DNA of 8,813 nucleotides from Chloroflexota bacterium (lineage in GTDB: Bacteria; Chloroflexota; Dehalococcoidia; Dehalococcoidales; RBG-16-60-22): NCBI GenBank assembly GCA_025358235.1, contig JANYKH010000191.1, positions 1-8,813 of the forward strand, written 5' to 3'. The stretch's first letter is position 1, and each line of letters begins with the position of its first letter. Shown here one piece after another: positions 1 to 6,532 of this stretch. Position numbers and translations under genes: made by a program. Under the pieces are notes generated by a model. The model was not told the DNA's origin. It saw only the letters and a program-made list of their open reading frames with translations, and did not search any database.

Positions 1-326
1 AGCTCATTGCCTGGGGCCGGGATCGCGACGAAGCTATCTGCCGCATGCAGCGGGCGCTGTACGAATATATCATCGTGGGTGTGAAAACGAATATTCCGTT
101 CCACAAGGCTGTGATGGAAAACCCCCGCTTTGTCAGCGGCGACCTCGGAACCCATTTCATTTCCAGAGAGACGACTTTGATCGAGGACATGAAGCGGATT
201 CTCGAGCGGGAAAAACCACTGGAAGAAAAACTATCCGAGATTTTTACGGATAAAAGGCGGGTGGCTGCCGTGGCGGCTGTAACGGCCTATACGCAGAGCC
301 GGTCAAATATTAAGAAGACCGAATAG
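1..326 (+). CDS. accC: Biotin carboxylase (acetyl-CoA carboxylase / pyruvate carboxylase subunit A), C-terminal end
   Basis: This is the 3' end of a gene that begins before the window; the frame runs from base 3 to the stop TAG at 324-326. The encoded 107 residues match the C-terminal part of biotin carboxylases. LIAWGRDRDEAICRMQRAL corresponds to the family's 'KLIVWGxDRxEAixRMxRAL' segment, followed by the GVKTNIPFH stretch and the GDLGTHFI stretch. The enzyme uses ATP and bicarbonate to carboxylate biotin on its carrier protein, in the cytoplasm. About 50 residues follow the conserved core, with a charged helix and an Ala-rich end (RRVAAVAAVTAY). Such a tail is usual in stand-alone subunits of the pyruvate carboxylase A / archaeal-like type, so the acceptor could be acetyl-CoA or pyruvate. 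No biotin carrier or carboxyltransferase gene follows within the window. The family call is firm; the exact subunit role is not. Confidence 0.9.
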   Translation, partial: LIAWGRDRDEAICRMQRALYEYIIVGVKTNIPFHKAVMENPRFVSGDLGTHFISRETTLIEDMKRILEREKPLEEKLSEIFTDKRRVAAVAAVTAYTQSRSNIKKTE

Positions 327-343
327 ACTAGCGGGAGGCTCAC

Positions 344-613
344 ATGGCGAGAGCAGCCGGTTTACTGAGCATCATTTCCGGAGCTATTTGGGCGCTTAGC
401 ATGGCCCTGGGCCTGGTTATTATGCCGGCCCTTTTAGAACTGTTTGCTGGCAAGTCCGCGGACATCGGGCCGCTGATCTGGATGTTTGAAGGCTTTACCG
501 CTTTTTCGTTGTTGTTGGGGGTGGGCGCTGGCTGGTTCTATCTGCTCTCTGTGCATGTTTCCGCTGGGTGTTCTTTCGCTGATCTTCCTGATACGCAGCA
601 GGCACGAGTTTGA
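344..613 (+). CDS. Small multi-pass membrane protein, probably frameshifted near its end
   Basis: An ATG at 344 follows a good ribosome binding site (GGGAGG at 332-337), 17 bases after the carboxylase stop, so it is probably co-transcribed with it. The open frame gives 89 residues. A first hydrophobic segment lies at about residues 4-34 (GLLSIISGAIWALSMALGLV) and a second at about 46-70. The last ~27 residues (SVHVSAGCSFADLPDTQQARV) are polar and do not look like the end of such a protein. The other forward frame instead gives WALAGSICSLCMFPLGVLSLIFLIRSRHEF, which resembles the normal last helix and tail of small DUF4064-like membrane proteins. The shift point is near the G5 run at 517-521. 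The function is unknown. The gene is either decayed, carries an assembly error, or makes a shortened protein. Confidence 0.6.
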   Translation: MARAAGLLSIISGAIWALSMALGLVIMPALLELFAGKSADIGPLIWMFEGFTAFSLLLGVGAGWFYLLSVHVSAGCSFADLPDTQQARV

Positions 614-626
614 CAGATTGTCATAA
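516..626 (+). pseudogene. Out-of-frame tail of the preceding small membrane protein gene
   Basis: Codons in the frame starting at 516 encode W-G-W-A-L-A-G-S-I-C-S-L-C-M-F-P-L-G-V-L and then SLIFLIRSRHEFDRLS, ending at TAA 624-626. This is a convincing last transmembrane helix plus basic/acidic tail, and it overlaps the open frame that ends at 613. Removing one G from the GGGGG at 517-521 joins the two parts into a 93-residue protein reading FSLLLG-WALAGS. Relatives, as I recall them, have an extra basic loop before the Trp, so a deletion of 3n+2 bases would explain the shift as well as a one-base insertion. I have not aligned it, so family membership is inference. Confidence 0.5.
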
Positions 627-645
627 TACCGGGTGGGAATAGTAT

Positions 646-831
646 ATGGGCTGGTTTCTTGAAGCTGTAATAGGGGCGGTGGCTGTTATCCTTTTGGCGG
701 AGCTGGCTCTGCAGCAAAAAGGGAAATTATGGACACGGTTTCATCGGTTGACGAGAGTCCTCCGGTACGCTGCATTGTTTGGGATCGTAGTTTTGGTTGT
801 CTTTAGAATCACCTCATTACTAAATACATAG
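646..831 (+). CDS. Small two-helix membrane protein, unknown function
   Basis: This 61-residue frame starts at ATG 646 behind a weak purine-rich site (GGTGGGA at 632-638) and ends at TAG 829-831. Residues 3-23 (WFLEAVIGAVAVILLAELAL) form one hydrophobic helix. A strongly basic loop (KGKLWTRFHRLTRVLR) follows, then a second helix at about 41-57 (YAALFGIVVLVVF). The basic loop predicts that it lies in the cytoplasm with both ends outside. The gene sits 32 bases after the frameshifted membrane gene's second-frame stop, on the same strand. The hydrophobic pattern and spacing suggest a real gene, but I do not recognise a family and the ribosome binding site is poor. Confidence 0.5.
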   Translation: MGWFLEAVIGAVAVILLAELALQQKGKLWTRFHRLTRVLRYAALFGIVVLVVFRITSLLNT

Positions 832-918
832 AGCTTTTTACTTCACACCCTTACGGGGGCACATTCCCGTTCCTGCCTTAATCCTCCTCGCTGATTTTTA
901 TTTTCAGATACTCCGTTT

Positions 919-1065
919 TGTGTATCTTTTATCATGTTTTATGCTACGTATGAATACGTAAAATATGAGTGTGTATCTTAAAGGGCGTTGCTGAGTCTGA
1001 TTTTGTGCTCGCCCGAGGCTGAGTTACGTAGGCATACTGATGGAATATTACAGGTGTTTATCTTA
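919..1065 (+). repeat. Three spaced direct repeats TGTGTATCTT
   Basis: TGTGTATCTT occurs at 919-928 and again at 970-979. A one-mismatch version, TGTTTATCTTA, occurs at 1055-1065 (compare TGTGTATCTTA at 970-980). The copies are offset by 51 and 85 bases and all read in the direction of the downstream gene. They could be iterated regulator sites or leftovers of local duplication. Because the region is AT-rich, chance is a real alternative. Confidence 0.3.
945..960. promoter_or_regulatory. 16-bp palindrome, possible operator
   Basis: TACGTAT-GA-ATACGTA is an inverted repeat with perfect 7-base arms around a 2-base centre. Each half also contains the self-complementary hexamer TACGTA, and a third TACGTA lies at 1025-1030. 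The palindrome is about 190 bases upstream of the surface protein start, between the first two copies of the direct repeat. The dyad shape suits a dimeric transcription factor, but no regulator gene lies in the window and no specific family can be assigned. Confidence 0.3.
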
Positions 1066-1146
1066 GCTTTAAATTATACCCGGGTGCTGAATCTCCAAAC
1101 CCCGTTATAGCGCTTAGGCGAATTGGGTATAACGGAGACTTGCAAG

Positions 1147-4100
1147 ATGGCTGATAAACTAAGAAAACTTATTGCAGCGGTTTTACTATTTGTCTTGTTG
1201 CAGACGTTTTCGGTGGGGCCGGTGCAGGGGGCGGGGTTGTACCTCAGTCCAAGCAGCGGTCCTTCGGGAACCTCAGTAATGTTGACTGGTAGTGGTTTTT
1301 CTGTAAATGAGACCGCTATCCAGGTTACCTATGACAGTGTCACGGTCGTTTCAAGCGTTACCGCCAATTCAGCCGGCAGTTTTACTACAGTTTTCACGGT
1401 TCCCTCATCCCCTGGAGGCCCCCATACCGTTCACGCGGGCGGACCGTTTTCATCCGGCGTTGACACCATATTTACTGTAACCTCCTCCATTTTGCTCGGC
1501 AAGAATGCCGGCGCGGCCGGAAGTACGATTTCTGTTTCCGGGACCGGGTTTATGTCTGTGGAATCAGGAATTGCGGTGTTGTTTGACGGTACCCCGGTTG
1601 CGCAGAATCTGTCTGCTGACTCTCAAGGCAACTGGACAAGTTCCTTCCAGGTACCTTTTGCCTCCGCCGGCGAGCATTTAATCCGCGCCTCCGGTTCGCA
1701 GTCAGCATCAACTCGTGATATTGTCTTTATCGTTACTGCCGGTGTAATCATCTCGGCAACAAGCGGTTCTCCCGGCAATTCGATAGCCCTTTCGGGTTCC
1801 GGTTTTGCCACCAACGAGGGCGGTATTGTAGTTAACTTTGACGGAATACCGGTGGTACCCAATATCTCCGCGGACAACCGCGGATCGTGGAAAACGAGCG
1901 TCGTGGTACCAGCTGCTACCTCTGGTCCGCATACCCTGCGTACTGTAGGTTTTACTACAACCAGCGTTCCGGACATGGTATTCATAGTCACGCCGGGAAT
2001 CCAGCTTTTTCCGGACCGGGGCGTTACTGGCAGCACAGTCAAAGTCATCGGCGGCGGCTTTAGCGGGCGGGAAAACGGGATTTCCGTTAATTATGAAGGG
2101 GCGGTGATGAACAGCGGGATAACTGCCAATTCTGATGGAAGTTGGTCTGCCACCTTTGTTGTTCCTGCATCGACATTTGGAACACATACTGTACGCTCTG
2201 GTGGCACTTTCAGTTCCGCGGTTTCGGCTGATTTCTCTGTCATTGCTAGCGTTTCCGGTGCGCTGAACGGGGCGCCGGGTGCCTCCGTCTCTCTGACCGG
2301 CTCCGGCTTCAGCAATAACGAGGGCGGCATCAATATTTTCTTTGATTCAGCCCAGATTGCCTCCGGGGTTAAAGCCAATGCCCAGGGCTCATGGAATATC
2401 AAGTTAGTTATTCCGCCTGCTACAGGTGGACAGCATACTCTCCGTGCCGACGGACCGGTAACTCCGGTAATTCCGGAGATGAGCTTTGCTGTTATACCGG
2501 GAATATTGATGATCCAAACCAGCGGCACCCCCGGCACTCCGGTGGCGGTTACGGGCGGCGGCTACGGTGCGAGTGAAACGGATATCAGCCTCCTCTTTGA
2601 CGGCGCAGTAGTCGTTTCCAGCATCAGGGCTAATCCGCAGGGATCGTGGACAGCCAATTTTGCTTTGCCTCCTTCTGCGGCCGGACTTCATGCCATTACT
2701 ACCGCGGGAAGCGAAAGATCCGTGGCAGCAGCCTTCGAATTTGCTTTTAAGATTGTCCCCGGTCTTTATCTAAGCCAGGAAAAAGGCTTCGCAGGTAATT
2801 CGATCGTTGTTTCGGGTTATGGATTCGGTGCAGAAGAAAACAACATTGTAGTTACCTATGACGGCGTGACTGTTCTATCCGGAATCAAGGCCAGTAATCA
2901 GGGGTCCTGGACCGCCAGCCTGGCGATACCCCGCTCGAAATTCGGAGGGCATGATATCGGTTCCCGCGGTTCAGTTTCTTCCGCCGGGGTTGTTCCAGAT
3001 GTTAACTTCTTCATAAGCCCATCGGTGAGCCTAATGCCGGACGCGGGTAACGTCGGTTCCATTGTTGAACTCACCGGCTCCGGATACTCTCCGAACAGTC
3101 CCCTGCAAGTTAATTATGACAGCCAGGATGTGTCTCCTGCGGGTGTAGCTGCGGATGCCACGGGCAGCTTCGAAATTACTATTGTTATCCCCCAATCAAA
3201 ATCCGGTCTTCATTCTGTCAAAGTTGCCGATGCGATGCGCTATGTCGCCAGAACATCTTTTACGATGGATAGCGTTGCTCCACCCATCCCCGCCCTTATT
3301 GCTCCTGAAGATGGCACCCGAATTGGTCTGCTCGGGGATAACAGCCCCACTTTCCGCTGGTCAACCGTTAACGACCCCAGCGGCGTGACTTACAGCCTTC
3401 AGATCGATGACAGGTCGGATTTTCCTGACCCGATTATCGATATATCAGGGTTGACGGTGAGCCACTATTCGCTCAACTCGTCCCAATCGCTACCTTTGGG
3501 TGAATACTACTGGCGGGTGAAGGCCATTGATGGGGCCTCCAACGAAAGCCCCTGGTCTGAAACCCGTGAATTAAAGTCCGGGCTGCTGGCGATGTGGGGA
3601 CTGGTGCTGATCATTCTGGGTGGTTTGGGGGTTTCGGGCGGATTCGCGTATCACGCACTTGTCAGGGTCCCCCGCCGGCGGTCCCCCGCTCCCGCACTGT
3701 TTGGCGCGTCTCAACCAGGTCTGGCTTTACCGGCGCCTGCCCCCCAGAGACGCCGATTGGAAGCGCCCCAGGCCCCGCGCCTCGCCCTCCCCGAGCGGTT
3801 GGGCTTGCCGGAACCGACCGGCGCCGTGCCTGCTATCTCTTCTGAACATATGGGCCGTATCTTGATGGTCGCTGATTTCGCCCGGTCTTTGCCTCTGGTG
3901 CAGGCCGGGAATGCTGTTAAATGGATTTCAGATATCGCCGCATCAGCAGCAGGCGCTGCCCCTCCCCCGGAACTTTACGTGCAATTGCTCAACGGCCAGT
4001 TGAAGTTGCAATATCAGCCGGCCTGGATAAACCACCCGATTTATCAGGACATGGTTTCGCTGCTGGAAGGGCAGGCTATTATCAAGGAAATCAACGAATA

Positions 4101-4623
4101 TATTGTTTCGACCAACGGATGCCTGACCGCTGCATCGCAACTTTTGCAGAAAATATATGTTGACGTTAGAGAACAAACAACGGAACTCTCCGAAAATGCG
4201 TTTTGGCCGTTTGTATCCGCAGTTTATGCTGACGCACTGGCATGGTTCATGGGGAAGTCCCTAATCTCTCCCTCAGAGCGAGACTACTGCATTAAAACCA
4301 TCATGGAACACAGTGATAATCTGGGTCTGTTTGGCGAAACGCCGGTTTTCAGCGAGTTGTTGCTGGAGGTTGTTGATGGCGCTGATGGCTTCAGTATGCG
4401 TGATTTGCATCTTAAACTCAGGCGGCTTTATCGCAATAATCCGGAAACTATGAAGTTGGCCGGGCAATTGTCCCAACTCGAAGTTCGCCGCGCCAATCTG
4501 GTTGAGACCCTGAGCAAGATGGAAAAGTCGCTCGCTTCGATTATCGGAGACGGCTCGATGCAAGAAAGTCCGGTTTATGCCAAAAAGTTGCGCAAGGGCA
4601 AAAATAAAAGCCTGCAGGAATAA
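1147..4623 (+). CDS. Large type I membrane surface protein: eight IPT/TIG-like repeats, FN3-like domain, TM helix, cytoplasmic helical domain
   Basis: The product has 1158 residues. I chose ATG 1147 because GGAG at 1134-1137 lies 9 bases before it and the product then opens with a classic signal peptide: MADKLRKL, a hydrophobic core IAAVLLFVLL, and probable cleavage around VQG-A29. An in-frame TTG at 1123 would add only eight polar residues. Residues 30-709 are eight tandem beta-sandwich repeats (30, 114, 199, 284, 368, 452, 539 and 626 are the first residues). Each has the pattern 'S.SG..G..V.L.GSGF...E..I.V.YDG', then a GSW/GSF and a G-x-H near the end. Residues 710-812 form a fibronectin-III-like domain (FRWS...YSLQI...GEYYWRVKAID..SNESPWS). 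A helix at 813-839 is followed by RVPRRR, which places the C-terminus inside. A Pro/Ala/Arg linker (840-897) leads to a helical domain (898-1158) with a likely coiled coil near 1100-1133 and a basic end. The outer part suggests adhesion or surface-layer binding. The inner domain is unrecognised, so function is open. Confidence 0.85.
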   Translation: MADKLRKLIAAVLLFVLLQTFSVGPVQGAGLYLSPSSGPSGTSVMLTGSGFSVNETAIQVTYDSVTVVSSVTANSAGSFTTVFTVPSSPGGPHTVHAGGPFSSGVDTIFTVTSSILLGKNAGAAGSTISVSGTGFMSVESGIAVLFDGTPVAQNLSADSQGNWTSSFQVPFASAGEHLIRASGSQSASTRDIVFIVTAGVIISATSGSPGNSIALSGSGFATNEGGIVVNFDGIPVVPNISADNRGSWKTSVVVPAATSGPHTLRTVGFTTTSVPDMVFIVTPGIQLFPDRGVTGSTVKVIGGGFSGRENGISVNYEGAVMNSGITANSDGSWSATFVVPASTFGTHTVRSGGTFSSAVSADFSVIASVSGALNGAPGASVSLTGSGFSNNEGGINIFFDSAQIASGVKANAQGSWNIKLVIPPATGGQHTLRADGPVTPVIPEMSFAVIPGILMIQTSGTPGTPVAVTGGGYGASETDISLLFDGAVVVSSIRANPQGSWTANFALPPSAAGLHAITTAGSERSVAAAFEFAFKIVPGLYLSQEKGFAGNSIVVSGYGFGAEENNIVVTYDGVTVLSGIKASNQGSWTASLAIPRSKFGGHDIGSRGSVSSAGVVPDVNFFISPSVSLMPDAGNVGSIVELTGSGYSPNSPLQVNYDSQDVSPAGVAADATGSFEITIVIPQSKSGLHSVKVADAMRYVARTSFTMDSVAPPIPALIAPEDGTRIGLLGDNSPTFRWSTVNDPSGVTYSLQIDDRSDFPDPIIDISGLTVSHYSLNSSQSLPLGEYYWRVKAIDGASNESPWSETRELKSGLLAMWGLVLIILGGLGVSGGFAYHALVRVPRRRSPAPALFGASQPGLALPAPAPQRRRLEAPQAPRLALPERLGLPEPTGAVPAISSEHMGRILMVADFARSLPLVQAGNAVKWISDIAASAAGAAPPPELYVQLLNGQLKLQYQPAWINHPIYQDMVSLLEGQAIIKEINEYIVSTNGCLTAASQLLQKIYVDVREQTTELSENAFWPFVSAVYADALAWFMGKSLISPSERDYCIKTIMEHSDNLGLFGETPVFSELLLEVVDGADGFSMRDLHLKLRRLYRNNPETMKLAGQLSQLEVRRANLVETLSKMEKSLASIIGDGSMQESPVYAKKLRKGKNKSLQE
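1234..3273 (+). repeat. Eight tandem 84-87-residue IPT/TIG-like repeats within the surface protein
   Basis: The units begin at nucleotides 1234, 1486, 1741, 1996, 2248, 2500, 2761 and 3022, with lengths 84, 85, 85, 84, 84, 87, 87 and 84 codons. Residues kept in every unit or nearly so are an early Gly pair (GxxG), GxGF/GxGY, a Y/F-D/E-G/S turn, G-S/N-W/F about 50 residues in, and G-x-H about 63 residues in. The DNA of the units has diverged widely, so the array is old and should be stable. Unit 8 is the least typical (shortened second loop, GSF instead of GSW) and leads directly into the FN3-like domain. Confidence 0.75.
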
Positions 4624-4642
4624 TGGGGTTAATCTTAAAAGA

Positions 4643-4676
4643 GGAAGCGGGCCCCATTGATTCGAAGCCCGCTTCC
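4643..4676. terminator. Intrinsic terminator between convergent genes, probably bidirectional
   Basis: GGAAGCGGGC (4643-4652) pairs perfectly with GCCCGCTTCC (4667-4676) around a 14-base loop. The top strand continues with TTATTATTG. The bottom strand continues with CTCTTTTAAG, which supplies a T run for the opposite direction. It lies 19 bases past the surface protein stop and 17 bases past the nitroreductase stop, so it fits ending both transcripts. Confidence 0.8.
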
Positions 4677-4693
4677 TTATTATTGTCTGGTGG

Positions 4694-5437
4694 TTATTTC
4701 GGCGATTGTCCTGGCTTGTAAGCCGGAGTCGATTTTTGTCTCAGAGTGAGGAGATAATTATACACGTCATCCGCTGACCTCGCCCGCGATTGATCGTATT
4801 TTTCGTAGTGGATAATATCCTTGATGTCCCTGCGGACTCCGGCGGTAGGGGGATTGGCAGGATGCCCGATTGGGATCAGGGTGTGGATTATCATTTCATC
4901 CGGTACACCGAGTAATTCTTTCAGTTTGCGTTCGATGGCGTAGCTGACGCTGACCCATTCTGAGCCCAGCCCCGCCGCCGCCACTGCCAGGTGCAGTATC
5001 TGCGTTGCGTTGGCCATATTCTTCAGTGAATGAGCGCCCGTGCCGCCTTCGTGAGGAAGGTACTGTGAAACCAGAACGGAAGCCTGGGTGGTGCGGGGGT
5101 CTCCGCACATGGCTACTACCACCGGGGCGTTGCGCCAGCCGGCGGGCGCTTCCCCGGGGCCATCAACCACCATGCGGTGCCTGATCTCCCTGACGCGTGA
5201 TTTTTCAATCGGCCAGACGGTGCTGATCATCCAGGCGTCGATCATATCGCACATCTTATTGATGGTCTGCCGGTCTTTAATGACGATGAATTCCCAGGGT
5301 TGGGCGTTGGCGCCGGACTGCGCCCAGTGTGCCGCGTCCAGAGCTTTTTCGACGATCCCATCGGGAATCGGCTCAGAGGTGAATTTCCGTACGCTGCGGC
5401 GTTTTTTAGCCAGTTCCAAAAACTCATCGATATTCAT
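4694..5437 (-). CDS. Nitroreductase-family FMN-dependent oxidoreductase
   Basis: The product has 247 residues. The start is ATG at 5437-5435, preceded by AAGGAG (5454-5449). A GTG four codons earlier lies inside that site and is unlikely. The N-terminus has the FMN-phosphate-binding RRSVRKF (residues 13-19) and the SGANAQPWEF motif (41-50). The core continues with WRNAPVVVAM (101-110), the helix NMANATQILHLAVAAAGLGSEWV (about 140-162, the family's second FMN contact) and IPIGHPANPP. Members reduce nitroaromatics, quinones, flavins or enoates using NAD(P)H, usually as cytoplasmic homodimers. The protein is somewhat longer than the common 170-220 residues because of a charged insertion at about 65-100 and an extended C-terminus. 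It is the last gene of the minus-strand group, 51 bases after an amidohydrolase, so its partner substrate may be shared. The family is secure; the substrate is unknown. Confidence 0.88.
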   Translation of the reverse strand: MNIDEFLELAKKRRSVRKFTSEPIPDGIVEKALDAAHWAQSGANAQPWEFIVIKDRQTINKMCDMIDAWMISTVWPIEKSRVREIRHRMVVDGPGEAPAGWRNAPVVVAMCGDPRTTQASVLVSQYLPHEGGTGAHSLKNMANATQILHLAVAAAGLGSEWVSVSYAIERKLKELLGVPDEMIIHTLIPIGHPANPPTAGVRRDIKDIIHYEKYDQSRARSADDVYNYLLTLRQKSTPAYKPGQSPK

Positions 5438-5488
5438 GGGGTACAACACTCCTTAAAACATGTATTTAGTATTTCTTGAACTGCTTTA

Positions 5489-6454
5489 TTAGGCCGGTAT
5501 CTTCAGCAACCTTTTAGCCGTGCCGGAAAACACTTTATCCTTGATTTCCGGCGTTTTTGCGAAGGCCAGCAGGGCGTTCATATTGCGGGACAGAGTTGAT
5601 TCTGCGGGCATATCACTGGCGAAAACCATATGATCCCCGCCGAAGAAGGCGTATCCGCATTCCAGCGCGGCCACATTACCGCTGATCGCGGTATCAGTGT
5701 AAAAAGATTTGAAATACTCTTCCGGCTTCTTTTTCAGTTCGGGGGTGGGACGGTTGCAGAGCCGTCCGGCAAAAAACGGAATCATGGCCCCGCAATGGTG
5801 GGTGACGAATTTAATGCCGGGGTGCTTATCGAAGGCCCCACTGAATACCAGGCGGGCCATCGCCAGGCTTGAGTCATAGGGCCAGCCGATAGCGCTGAAA
5901 AGATCATATTTAGACCCGGATTCTCCGGCGTAATCCGGGACGGAGCGTTCACGGGTGGGGTGAATCCAGATAGGCCAATCATATTGGGTCATCAGAGAAT
6001 AAAGATCGTCCAGTTCAGGTGCATCGAGCGGTTTTTCGTCCATCGGAGTAAAAAGCTGGATGCCTTTAAATTTCAATTGGGTTATGGCTCTTTCAGCCTC
6101 TTTCAAGGCTGCAACCATGTCGTTCAGGGGCAGGATAGCGATAGCTCCGGCGAATCTCCGAGGATATTTGGCCACGATCTCGGCCATTTCGTCGTTGGCG
6201 ATTTTGGCCAGTGACACCGCATCGGCCGGTCCCACCACCCCTTCCAGGGCAGGCTGAATCACGCTCAGCACCTGGGTAACCCCCGGATACTTATCCATAA
6301 GGCGGAACCTGGCTTCCAGGTCTACAAGACCCGGAAACTTGGCGTTTAGTTCAAAATGGACGGTGTTAGCCGCCTTTTTTTGGAGTGCCGCCTGATATTT
6401 AGGCGGCATGATATGGACGTACATATCGATGATTTCATTTATTTTATCAGTCAT
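5489..6454 (-). CDS. Amidohydrolase-2 family TIM-barrel protein (COG2159-like) with altered HxH motif
   Basis: The product has 321 residues. ATG 6454 is chosen because AAAGGAGG (6467-6460) sits 5 bases upstream; an ATG 17 codons earlier (6505) has no such site and adds a non-homologous leader. The family pattern is clear: IIDMYVHIMPP at the N-terminus, a 'FAGAIAILPLND' strand (101-112), WIHPTRE with His165, KFVTHHCGAMIPFF with His219/His220, and HMVFASDMPAE with Asp281. These match the metal and catalytic positions of the ACMSD / aromatic decarboxylase / COG2159 hydrolase group. Unusually, residue 12 is Tyr where the first His of D-x-H-x-H is expected, leaving only His14. The enzyme may bind metal differently or be impaired. 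It is probably co-transcribed with the downstream nitroreductase. The reaction, decarboxylation or hydrolysis of a cyclic or aromatic acid, is inferred only from the family. Confidence 0.85.
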   Translation of the reverse strand: MTDKINEIIDMYVHIMPPKYQAALQKKAANTVHFELNAKFPGLVDLEARFRLMDKYPGVTQVLSVIQPALEGVVGPADAVSLAKIANDEMAEIVAKYPRRFAGAIAILPLNDMVAALKEAERAITQLKFKGIQLFTPMDEKPLDAPELDDLYSLMTQYDWPIWIHPTRERSVPDYAGESGSKYDLFSAIGWPYDSSLAMARLVFSGAFDKHPGIKFVTHHCGAMIPFFAGRLCNRPTPELKKKPEEYFKSFYTDTAISGNVAALECGYAFFGGDHMVFASDMPAESTLSRNMNALLAFAKTPEIKDKVFSGTAKRLLKIPA

Positions 6455-6503
6455 GAATGCCTCCTTTATTTCCGCGGTTTCCACCGCCCCAAAACGCAAG
6501 CCC

Positions 6504-6532
6504 ATTGTACATTATTTTGGCGGGGAACTTAA
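6504..6532 (-). promoter_or_regulatory. Possible weak promoter for the amidohydrolase-nitroreductase pair
   Basis: On the minus strand TTAAGT (6532-6527) lies 17 bases before TACAAT (6509-6504), about 50 bases upstream of the ATG at 6454. The -10 is good (5 of 6 matches) and the -35 is poor (3 of 6). The 337-base gap after the previous gene makes a separate promoter plausible. Confidence 0.3.

Larger units (their letters stand above)
832..1146 (+). other. Gene-free, AT-rich stretch upstream of the large surface protein gene
   Basis: No credible gene is present in these 315 bases. The start contains a weak hairpin (ACGGG 853-857 with CCCGT 866-870) that has no T run after it, so it is not a clear terminator. 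The rest contains the palindrome and direct repeats listed separately. Isolated -10-like hexamers occur (TATCAT 930-935, TAAAAT 959-964), but none has a convincing -35 partner at 16-18 bases. The promoter of the gene at 1147 therefore cannot be placed. Confidence 0.5.

Noticed and set aside
853..870. ACGGG/CCCGT hairpin as a terminator of the left operon
   Set aside because: It has only five strong pairs and no T run after the stem.
1123..1146. Upstream TTG start for the surface protein
   Set aside because: It would place the GGAG ribosome binding site inside the coding region and add eight residues ahead of a signal peptide that already starts well at ATG 1147.
1623..2537. Three long antisense frames (1623-2048, 1708-2187 and 2091-2537, minus strand) inside the surface protein repeats
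   Set aside because: They mirror the repeat-encoding DNA, have low-complexity or Arg/Cys-rich products, have no ribosome binding sites and overlap one another. They are shadows of the real gene.
3594..3865. Two overlapping plus-strand frames in the Pro/Arg linker region
   Set aside because: The GC-rich linker keeps all frames open. The products are Pro/Arg-rich without domain features, and the main frame continues through.
5088..5456. Plus-strand frame of 122 codons opposite the nitroreductase
   Set aside because: It is fully antisense to a well-supported gene, and its product matches nothing.
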